Origin: Fraxinus americana
Taxonomy: Eukaryota > Streptophyta > Magnoliopsida > Lamiales > Oleaceae
Length of the DNA: 64,000 bases
Direction: 5' to 3'
Assembly (NCBI GenBank): GCA_035079005.1
Contig: CM068714.1
Location: forward strand, 9,607,216 to 9,671,215
Shown here: positions 35,961-45,712 of the stretch, piece after piece
Layout of the letters: each line of letters begins with the position of its first letter
How positions within the stretch are numbered: position 1 is the first letter of the stretch
The notes under the pieces: model-generated
The model's database searches: none
Seen by the model: the letters and a program-made list of their open reading frames with translations, nothing else
What the model was told of the DNA's origin: nothing
Program-made: the position numbers and the translations under genes

Positions 35961-37336
35961 GGGAAGATTACATAAATAAAATGTTTAGTTTTACCAATTT
36001 CAAATTTAAGATATTATGTTTAAAATTTCAAATTTCAGAGTTTTTTAAATTTTATTTATAAATTAATTAATTAAACATATATTTTATTAATTAAATATAT
36101 GAAGGTCATAATTTCATATAATTTGTCACATATTATTAATTGGTCACAATTTTCATACGTCACAAATTATTTTACGGTCACAATTCAAAAATTTTATAGG
36201 TTACGATTTGTTCATCAGTCACAAATCGAAAATTTTATACGTCACAATTTATTTATGGATTACAAATCTATATAAGTCACATATTATTCATTGGTCACAA
36301 ATTTTATATTTGACAAATTATTTTACGGTCAAAATTCAAAATTTTTATAGGTTACAATTTGTTTATCGATCATAAATAAAAAAATTATACGTCCCAATTC
36401 ATTTACTGATCACAAATCACAAGTATTATAAGTCACAACTTATTAAACAGTCACAAATTATCAAATTATCGGTCGCATGTTAACAATTTTTTAGGTCACA
36501 CATTATTTTTTGGTCACAAATTATCGAATTTTAAGGTCACATTTTAATAGTTAGTCATAGTGATTCGGTGAACCAAATAATTGGTCACATACACCAAAAC
36601 ACCCCACCCCTGATCCCGATTCACCACCAATACTTGGTCACAAATCAACCAAATTATTGGTCACAGACACTATCCCACCGAAGCCACCAGCCACCACCGT
36701 CGTCACCACCACCATTTTTGTAACACCACACATCGCCATCGCAGCACAATACCCAATCTTCAATCACCACACCACCGCCACGACCACTGCCATCACCACA
36801 GAGGCCGTCTCTCACGCCAGCCAACACCACCACAACCGCCACCACCAACTGCAAACACAACAAACTTACCTAAAAAACTTCGGCACCAGTTCATTGACAC
36901 ATCAATGCCACCTCCACCACCAAAAGCTATCCCCACCACCAGATTCAATAAATCCCTGTTGATCTACCACCAATCTAACACCACCAAATCACAAAGTAGA
37001 GCACATACACACCATCATTGCACTACACTTTGGCTACTACAAATCGCCGGAGAAACCCTACGACCGCATGAAGTCAACTGGTATAGATCCCCCCCACAAA
37101 TCGACTGGTATAGATCGCCGCCATAGCTGTTGCACCTCCGACCTCAAGCTTCGAATCGCCTTCTCTCATAGCAGTAGAACTAGAACGTGAAGATTGAATT
37201 CTAGAGAAGGATTTTCGGTTGGGTGGGTTGGGGATAGGTTTAAAAGATGAATAAATATCTGATATTTGAAAAAAAAAACTCTTAAAATCTGATTTTTGAA
37301 ATCTGCATCTTGAAATTATGGTTTTGTGTAATTTCC
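35961..37336. mobile_element. Non-autonomous Mutator-like element, GTCAC-array family (copy B)
   Basis: The left end GGGAAGATTACATAAATAAAA and the reversed right end GGAAATTACACAAAACC are inverted repeats. Flanks AGAAAAAAG (35952-35960) and ACAAAAAAG (37337-37345) match at 8 of 9. From left to right it has AT-rich text, a GTCAC array (36103-36672), a CCACCACC-rich tract (36668-37000), mixed sequence and an AT-rich right end with AAATCTGATTTTTGAAATC. Length is 1,376 bp, without transposase. Confidence 0.8.
36103..36672 (+). repeat. GTCAC array of copy B
   Basis: Sixteen exact GTCAC cores plus about ten one-base variants (GTTAC, GTCAT, GTCAA, GTCCC, GTCGC), each followed by A-rich AAATT or AATTT text. 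Spacing is about 15-30 bases. Confidence 0.85.
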
Positions 37337-37345
37337 ACAAAAAAG

Positions 37346-38686
37346 AAAAAAAAAATCAGTTTTGTTCTGTCTCACTAAAATGGCACTCAATCTTAACAAC
37401 TTATCAACATGGCACTAAAATTATATTTCCTAGCAATACTTTTTCCGCTATCCAATTCTTGTCGTCACAAAATAATTTTTTTCACTTTTTTCTTAGGGTA
37501 ATTTAGAGAGTTCTCGTAGAACTAAAAGTGAAATAAAAACAGAAAAATATGCTTCGGGTATAAAAACCAATTGGATGGCAACGTGAGCTACAAAGATAAT
37601 ACAATAACCCTTCTAATAAAGAAAAATAATAAAAAATATTTTAAAAAGTTCATAATATTCTATAAATCGAATCCCATACTTCGTTCTTTGTTTTTTTTTT
37701 CCCTAGTGTTGCTAATGACTCTTGGAAGGTAATAATAGACAAATATTCTTAGTACTCACAAGTCACATCCCATGATCAAAATTTTGTTCACTGACGGATC
37801 GGGGGGCGGGGGGAGGCAGCCCATTTATTTTTTGTTAGTAGAAAAAAAAAATTTGTGTAATTTTTTTTTTTTTTTTTACGTATTAGTCCCCCTGTAATCC
37901 GATCTTGGATCCGTCCCTGATTTTGTTCATAACATGCTCAAATTCATTCATTCTCACAACTGAATTATTTAATTATTAATTTAGTCTAAGATTGGTTGAG
38001 ATCTAACATGTCTTGCTGTAGTGGATATGTTGAAATTTTCATGTGACAATGTTTGGTCAAGGCCCTAAATCCTAATCTTAAGCATTTTTAGTTGAATTGA
38101 ACAATGTCATCTCCTAGTTGTCTTGTCAAAAATCTATCCCCAATCCTCGTGTCTTTTCTAAGCAATTTTCCTTTCTTAATATCAATCATCTTTTAACAAA
38201 ATTATGATACTTACTAATAGTCGGACCGTAACTTAGAGTCGTTGATGTAACATTTAAATGACTACACGTAACTTTTATGTTGAAACTTTTCGATATTGTG
38301 TTAAGTCGAGAACTTTAACAGTGTTTGAATGCCTAATAGGGTATTGTGATCATAGCTTGATGATTGAGTTTAGTGCACTTCGCAAGTTTATGTCCGTATT
38401 TATGACGAGTAAGTATAGACTCGATAAATTTTCATGAGGAATGGGAATACATAAATATGAAGGTTATGGGCCTATGTTAGGTCCCTCTCCTATTCAATAA
38501 AATCACATTTTTTATTTGCCTCATCGAGAACCTTCACAATCATATCATGTAGGGTTTTTAATTATAAGAAAATATTTTTTTTTCAAGAAAACTAAAAATT
38601 AACACGTGTGATGACATTGTAGGCTAAAAGGAAGTAGCGTAAATAGTTGTGAGGATCAAATGCATTGATTTGATGCATTAATTAAA
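37346..38686. other. Intergenic with one small MITE (37789-37919)
   Basis: No gene is recognised in this AT-rich sequence; the MITE is entered separately. Confidence 0.5.
37789..37919. mobile_element. 131-bp hAT-type MITE
   Basis: A perfect 8-bp duplication ATTTTGTT lies at 37781-37788 and 37920-37927. The ends are CACTGACGGATC and, reversed, CAGGGACGGATCC. The centre is a T-run next to a GGGGGGCGGGGGG block. It belongs to the same family as 40665-40788. Confidence 0.88.
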
Positions 38687-40190
38687 GAGGAAATTACATC
38701 CACCCCTATTTTTAAATTACCATTTTCAAAAATCATGAATCAAGTTTTATACTACAAAAATCAGGTTTTAATTAATAAAATAAAAACATTTTTTTATTTT
38801 TATTTTTATATCTATTTACAATAAATTAATTTATATATACTCCCGCCACCCCTATCTACTCTAAACCCTAAAATCAATTAACTTATATACTCTCTCTCTC
38901 ACTCTCTCACTCTAAATGGATCTCTACTCCCTCCCCTCCACTCCCCGCCTCCTCTCCCCTCCCTTCCTCTCTCTCCATCGCCGGTCCGACAACGTAGCGT
39001 CGGCGTCGCGCTCCACCTTTCTCCTCTCCTCCCTTCCCTCCCTTCTCCACCCTTCTCCTCCCCCTCTATAGTAGTGTCGACGCTGCTGCCGACAGGAGCG
39101 ATGCGGACGAGATGTTGCTGGTGGAGGTGGCGACCGTTAGTTTTCTGAGACATTTTCTCGCGGTGGTGGGAGTCGCTGCAACGTTGTGGTCGAGTTGTTG
39201 CTGGTGGAGGGCGACCGCCAGTTTTCTGAGACATTTTCTCGCAGTGGTGGATCTGACGGGGTTTGTTCGATGGTGGATCAGGTGGTGGTGGATCTGAGGG
39301 GGTTTGTTGGGTCTGATGGCGGTGGCGGCCGTGGTTCCGTGTTATCGGCGGCGGATCTGGCGTCAGTGGACCACTGACGCCACATTTTATCTAATTCATT
39401 GGCGTCACTGATTTAGATAAAATGTGGCGTCAGTGGTTCCGTATTTTTGAAATGGTGGATCGGCGGCGGATCTGGCGGCGGTTTTGTTGTTGGTAGTGGC
39501 GTCAGTGGTCCATTTGGTGTTTGTTTAGTTACTGGGGCGGCAACAGTGGTGGAGCCGCTGATGGGGGAAGTGGCGAACTCGTGGTCACAAATGATTTGGG
39601 GGTGGTTTCAAATGATTAGGTTGTTTGTGACCAATAATTTGGTTAGTTTGTGACCAATGAATTAGATAAACTGTGACCAATAAATACTTTGTGACCTAAA
39701 AATTATTAAATTGTGACCTAAAATATAATATACGTTCAATTAATGTGATGTTTGTGACCGTAAATAAGTATTGTGACTTACAAATTTCGTGATTTGTGAC
39801 CGATGAAAAAATTGTGACTTTTAAATTTTGAATTGTGACCGATAAACAAATTGTGACCTATGAAAATTTTGAATTGTGACTTAAAAAATTTTGAATTGTG
39901 ACCAAATTGTATAGATCTGTGACCTTAATATATTCGCCGGAATCGGATCAGTCGCCGGAAAAGTCGTCGGTACGGTCACCGGAACAGTCGCCGAAAAAGA
40001 GTGGTGATCGGAAAGTCGGTTGGGGTGGGGTAATTATATTAAATTAGAATTAAATATTTAATAATAAATTGATTTAGTAATTCATTAATTATTAATTAAA
40101 AATTAAAAAAACTTGATTTGTGAATTTTCAAACTTGTTTTTGTATTTTTGAAAAGGTGTAAAGTAAATACCTTATAAATGTATTGTTCCC
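38687..40190. mobile_element. Non-autonomous Mutator-like element, GTGAC-array family (copy C, inverted)
   Basis: Perfect 9-bp duplication TTAATTAAA at 38678-38686 and 40191-40199. The ends are GAGGAAATTACAT and, reversed, GGGAACAATACAT, each followed by ATTTTCAAAAAT and AAATCAAGTTTT phrases. Inside it runs in the order opposite to copy B: AT-rich end, CTCTCTC/CCCTCC tract (38900-39070), GGTGG/GTGGCG tract (39115-39550), then a GTGAC array (39595-39925) and a GTCGCCGGAA repeat (39940-40000). Length is 1,504 bp, without transposase. Confidence 0.85.
39595..39925 (+). repeat. GTGAC array of copy C
   Basis: Fourteen exact TGTGAC cores in about 330 bp, on average one every 24 bases, each inside (T/A)TTGTGACC or TTGTGACTT with A/T-rich spacers. 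Confidence 0.88.
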
Positions 40191-40199
40191 TTAATTAAA

Positions 40200-41257
40200 T
40201 TTTAATTATTTATTTTTGCTATGGATATGATAGACGGCCCACAATGTTCTTCCATAGCTGGAATGAGCAAGCTTTGTTAGGGCCCTCAACCCACTTCTTG
40301 TGGGTTAATGAGGCCCATTTTGGGTTTATCCATAAAGTGAGAAATATTTGAAAATTCTATTTATTATACTATCGATTTTTTATTTTTTTTAATACTACTA
40401 ATAAAATATAACCTTACTAATAAAATTTAAAACCTGATCTACGAGAGCAATGAACACGACATTCAAGTCAAATCTATAAAGAAATTTTGCTATTTTCATA
40501 TATTAATTATAAGGTAACTATCGACCACAATTTCTTTGAGAAAAAAATTTGAAAAATCAAAATAGGAGGTTCATATCGATATTAGTTCACTCATGAAAGC
40601 ATAAAAAAAAAAGCGCATTTCATCATCCTTGATAGAGACCGTGCAATGTGCATGGACATGATGGCAAGGGTGGATGTAGGGGGAGTGGGGGTAGGACTGG
40701 GCTCACCCCCCCAACCCATTTAGTTTTTTATTTTTTTTCATATTAACCAACTTAATTTTTTTCTAATCCGATCCTAAATCTGTCCCTACATGATGGTATT
40801 GGCGTTGAGGTTGTTGAATCTTCGAATTGTGTCCATTCATGAATAAAAATGAAACATTCAATTGAAACCTTACTAATTCACACAAATCCGAAGTAACCAT
40901 GACAGTGAACCACACAAAAATGGCCCTGATTAAGCAGAAAAACCCTATTTAGGGTTTGTAAATACTTTACATTAATTTGCATCAGAAATTTGACCTTTTT
41001 TGCACAATTCCGACCGTATTTATCAAACATATCACGTATTAGTTTATTTTCTTTGTTTTGCATATTATATTCTGCTCTATTGACAGTAGACCTCAGAATC
41101 AGAAATTTATAGAGTAACAGAACTTGAATGCCAAAAATAGAAGTTGAACAAAAGCGGCGCACGACGTAGGGTCCATTTGACGAGATTTTTAAAAAGTCAA
41201 AAATTATTTTGAGATCAAGAAATTACTTTCGAACATTTTTTGAAATGCTTTGTAAAT
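40200..41257. other. Intergenic with one small MITE (40665-40788)
   Basis: Otherwise anonymous AT-rich DNA. The minus-strand frame 40878-41162 has no recognisable family. Confidence 0.5.
40665..40788. mobile_element. 124-bp hAT-type MITE
   Basis: Perfect 8-bp duplication CATGATGG at 40657-40664 and 40789-40796. The ends CAAGGGTGGATGTAGG and, reversed, TAGGGACAGATTTAGG match those of 37789-37919, as does the GGGGG-rich and T-rich interior. Confidence 0.88.
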
Positions 41258-41480
41258 CTTCCACAAAAAGCAAAATCAGAAATTTTGTCAAACTAGCTCG
41301 TAATAATTTTGTTCGTAATTGAAGAAACCGGGTTAACCGGAGGTGAAACTCATGTATTTGAAGAAATTCTTCTACAATAAGCAAAATCAGAAGTTCCGTC
41401 AAATGAACTCGTAATAATTTTGTTCGAAATTGAAGAAACAGTTGGCTAACCAGAGGTGAAGCTCACGGATTTGAGCCTGC
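41258..41480 (+). repeat. Tandem duplication, ~112-bp unit, two copies
   Basis: Both units contain AAGCAAAATCAGAA, CTCGTAATAATTTTGTTCG, AATTGAAGAAAC and AACC.GAGGTGAA. The second has about 10 percent differences. Confidence 0.8.
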
Positions 41481-41574
41481 CTCCACTTGTACATATGATT
41501 TGATATCATAAAAAGCTGCTACTTGAATTAAAAGACACAATTTTAGTCCCGAGGGATTCCCCTTATTTTACTTA

Positions 41575-41758
41575 GCCTCTGTTTGGTATCCATTCTTTTT
41601 TTCATTTTCATTCTTCTACTAATTTTCAACAACACATTCATCAATAAAAAATATTTTCCATCACATCAATAACTTTTCCTTCATTTTCAACCACAAAAAA
41701 GTGTGATTTGACACAAAGAATGTATTTTTTTCTAGAATAATGGTTACCAAACGGTGCC
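41575..41758. mobile_element. Tourist-type MITE
   Basis: 184 bp, with ends GCCTCTGTTTGGTATCCATT and (reversed) GGCACCGTTTGGTAACCATT, flanked by TTA at 41572-41574 and 41759-41761. The internal TTTTCAACAACACATTCATC matches the MITE in the 5' LTR at 2506. Confidence 0.88.
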
Positions 41759-41761
41759 TTA

Positions 41762-43541
41762 ATATAAATGTACAAAAGATAAATATGTGAATATGTGTTA
41801 GGTTTGTGATCCATATTCGGTTTTTTATGCGTTTTCACCTCGTTTTCATCTCTATAGCTACTTCTAGGATTTGGCATGCACGCCTATAAATAGCAGGTTT
41901 ATTGTCATCATTCATTTATAAAAATTTTATGCATAAAGACTTAAATGATGATAAACAACAGCCCGCACCTAAGAGACGCATTTCTTTGTTCTACTTGTGA
42001 TCTATTTCATAATTTTACTATGTTTGACAAACTTTAAAACGATCAACTAAAAGCACCTTTATCGAGCAACAAGTTCGTAAAAGCGGAGCACTCAAATGAT
42101 GTATATGATATAAATTATTAGCCCAATCTGGGTTCCATTTTACCGAGAATGAATTTTGGAATAGTAAAAAGTTGAAGAATGTGATTGAAAATTTTTAAAT
42201 ATTTGCGTGTAATATTATTTTATAAAAAAATATGTGATTAAAATTGAATGTTGAAAAAATGAATTTTGAGAATAATGGGACTTGCATAACTCTATACACA
42301 TGCGTGAGATACGGGAGCACGAGTAGATACTTCCTTGGAACTTTGGATCTGGTGCTAAACCAGGTAGGTTTCATTGGAACCACCCCCCATCACCCATCTT
42401 TATTATTTTTCTTTTTTGTTGCCTCCATTTCATCCCATTCAGGATAGGATTTGGAGAGGACGTATGATTGATTCAATAAACTACTAAACTTTATCAAATT
42501 TGTATTCTAGTATCTTTATTCACGCATGAAAACCCTATAATAACATAATTAACCAAAATACCCTTAAACTAATAGAATAAAATAAGTTTATTAATGCTCA
42601 AGAAAATAGAAAATAAATGACTAGTGAAAAAAAAAAAAAAAAGTTCCAAGTCGTAGAGTGTATGTACCTTGCAAATTACCTTTTTGTGAGCACATTCTAG
42701 TTCGTAAAAACGTTATTGTAACTCCTGCGCTTCATCAACATCGTCCAAGAAGTTAAGCCGTTAAAAGATAGAATGAATCATTAATTTAAATTACACCTCC
42801 AACAATTCTAAGCTTTGGTGAAAAGACTTCTCTTTGTGGGCTAGGACGATTCCTTACAAAATATACAGGTGACATCATTCCATGCATGTATAGACTTGGC
42901 TTTATGCAATAGAAGCATAAAGATGGAAAAGAAAAAAAACTGAGTGGCAATGCATGAATAGTTAATTTTCTTTTGAATTAGTACACATTAGAAAGTGATT
43001 GAAGTATTGAGATAAAGACGGATCCCATTTGGTTTTGGCCCAGGGCCACCATGGGTCAATGTATGCCATCGGTTCACCCCACCCCACCCCCATATATCTA
43101 TATTATATTTTCACAGATAAAGTAGAGTGGGTCGGGCCGGGCCCAAAGGGGGATAATGGAAGTTGCCTTCATCTTCTCTGTACTGGGTTCCACCAATTTC
43201 ATACATGCTATCGTTGGTATCACTGCTCTCAACTGATGTAGGGTTTGAATTTTAATGAATTCATTTCATTATTCAACTAAGCCATGATAAGAGGGGGTTA
43301 TGTCAAAGTCCCTTACTTGCAACAGAGAAATGAACAAGGCACTATTACTTTGCATTTTCAACAAATAAAAGATTGATTCAAGGAAATTAGGGCAAGAATA
43401 TATTTGTGAGATGTGACAATTTTCAAAAAATTTCATTTATTTATCCCACTTGTTATGTAGTTATTGCATATTTGACAACTTCGGTCAAATCAATAAACCT
43501 ATCGTACTTAAGATGAAACAAAATCAAATTGCGGCTGTTAC
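41762..43541. other. Intergenic; worn Tourist copy at about 42121-42285
   Basis: No gene is recognised. GCCCAATCTGGGTTCC at 42121 with AAGAATGTGATTGAAAA and GAATGTTGAAAAAATGAATTTTGAG is an old Tourist copy without clear ends. A C-rich patch at 43075-43090 is unexplained. Confidence 0.45.
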
Positions 43542-43544
43542 ATA

Positions 43545-43720
43545 GGCCCTGTTTGGTGGAGATTAAAATTAATTTTTTAGTAGATTTTGATTAAAAAAAA
43601 TTTTAAAATGTACGGTTTAAAAGTTGTGAGACCCATAAAACTACGTGATTAATATTGATTATTTAACTTTAATTTAAATTAAAATCTAATTTAAATCAAT
43701 ACCAATTACCAAACAAGGGC
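43545..43720. mobile_element. Tourist-type MITE, second subfamily
   Basis: 176 bp, with ends GGCCCTGTTTGGTGGAGATT and (reversed) GCCCTTGTTTGGTAATTGGT, flanked by ATA at 43542-43544 and 43721-43723. The interior TTTTTTAGTAGATTTTGATT is shared with 35607-35785. The ATA target is unusual against TTA/TAA. Confidence 0.75.
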
Positions 43721-43723
43721 ATA

Positions 43724-44402
43724 ATATCTTATTTTGAAAACTAGGTAATGTCATTAACCTAGCTAACATAGATATTTTGCTCCTTTGGTCGTTTTAGTGG
43801 CTATAACAAGACATCAAATGTCATTTTATTACCGACAAACCTATCAAATTTGACTTATTATCTCTATTACGGGAAACGCGACACTGTTAATCATATGATA
43901 TAAACTCTCAACCCTATACTTATTATTCCTTTACCTATAAAATAGGTTATTATATTCTTATACTTAAACCGTAACATCTAAGAACGTAAATACGATAATC
44001 GAAATGCTCAATCCTATATTTAGCCCATGTTTAAGAATGATTAAAATCTTAAGTCTGGATCAATAATCAATTTTAATCATATATTTCATAAAATTCACAA
44101 CTTTTCAACTACACATTTTATCACTTTTAGTAGCAAAACGCTGTTATTTTATTTATACAATCAATCCATGATAATTCCGCGTTAGCCCAATAAAATTTGA
44201 CTAAGAAAGAACATTGTGGTATGAAAATGATATAAAATCTCCCGTGGATTATGTTGTCGCCTGAAAAGGATTGTGTAGACTATATACACCTTGAGGTACT
44301 CTAATATTATCCTATAATACCCTATTTTTAGTTATTTTTTCCAGCAATATTTTAAGGAAAAGTTGGGGCTTTAATTAAAAAGTTGGTTTAATTTATTTAA
44401 TA
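43724..44402. other. Intergenic; half MITE at 44023-44130
   Basis: GCCCATGTTTAAGAATGATT and TCACAACTTTTCAACTACAC indicate a fragment of the 43545 subfamily. No gene is recognised. Confidence 0.45.
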
Positions 44403-44834
44403 GGAAACATTGCAAAAACGGTCCCTAAACTTTTCAATTTTTGTAAACTTTACCCTAACCTTCAATTTATACCAGCAAAGGTCCCTGACATTTTATAAAT
44501 ATGTAGTTGAGGTCCAAATGGATGAAAACCGTCAATTTGATAGTTAATTGACCAATATTTTGCAAAAAAAATGATATTTTTATCATTTTAAGCAGGGATA
44601 TTTTCATCAATTCTATGACAAAATTATACTTTTGAATATATATATATCAAACCAAAAGGTTATCTTCTTCACCTCACCCCACCGCAAAAATTGAACCTAA
44701 AAAAATCACCACCGCTGGACGTCAATTTCCCTCTACTAACCATCCATCGAATTCTCTAATAACCCAACCCATCATAAAACATTTCAAAAACCTGAAAATC
44801 CAACCCATCTCTTATCTTTAGATGGAGGATGTTC

Positions 44835-45712
44835 TGTTGGAATTTTGTATTGGAAATTGGTTGTGACCAATTGAAATGATTTAAGTGGAAATTCCTTGTT
44901 TGGTGAATGAGAAATTAAGCCAAACTTAAACCACTTAATACTTGAAATTATTGGAATTGTGTAGAATATTGTGGAATATTCTAGAGAATGTAGATGAAAA
45001 GATGTGTCTTTTCATATGGATCATGACTCTTGGAGAGCATGACTTTTGGTATGAGTAACTTCCAATAATTATGATTATTCAAGAGATGTGTCTCTTGCTA
45101 TGGATGTTCCAACTACTATATATATGGATTCCCTATGTGTTTGGATTAACTACACAACAAACAATTCATTTGATAGTTTCATATCATGGTTACTTTAGTT
45201 TTGCATAAAACACTTTATAAAAGTAATGTTCTCTTGCATCAAAATTATGGTTATGGTAGAGAGGGAACTCCGTTCGAGTTCGTTGGTCTAAGTCATTTGG
45301 AGTGCTCCTATGGCTTGACGTGGTCGTTGTATCTTGGGAGATGATTGCCGAGAAACCGTTAGCACCAATGCGGGGCAAATTCATCTTAAGGAAAAAGTGT
45401 CAAACACTTGCCTCGACCGATCGCATCACTTGCATTTCATCTTTCTCATTTTCTGATTTTATTTATGCTTGATTTCAGAATATGGTTAATTTATTTATGT
45501 GTTTTATTGAAGGGTTTGAATTGAAGAACAACATGCGTTCACTCATATTGGGAAGTGAAGAATTCATATTATTATATTCGAAGTCGGTAAATCGCTATTT
45601 CATCTTCTCAAATCAGATTTCGGTAAGTCGAATGATGTTTCGATTTCACGCATATTAACGGCATGCTCTTGATGAATATAATATGCACATTATCGGTGTA
45701 ATATCTCATACA
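44835..45712 (+). repeat. Left LTR of the young retrotransposon
   Basis: 878 bp, equal in length to the right LTR. I count about three substitutions by eye (near 45130, 45224 and 45709). TATATATGGAT at 45117 could be its TATA box. Confidence 0.93.

Noticed and set aside
36657..37126. Thr/His/Pro-rich frames on the CCACCA tract
   Set aside because: Same low-complexity tract in copy B; no domain and no shared frame with the other copies.
38899..39653. Several Gly/Val- or Arg/Gly-rich frames on both strands
   Set aside because: Produced by GGTGG and CTCC repeats inside copy C.
27610..39925. CRISPR-like spaced repeats (GTCAC arrays)
   Set aside because: Cores are only 5-7 bases, spacers vary in length, and the arrays lie inside plant transposons.
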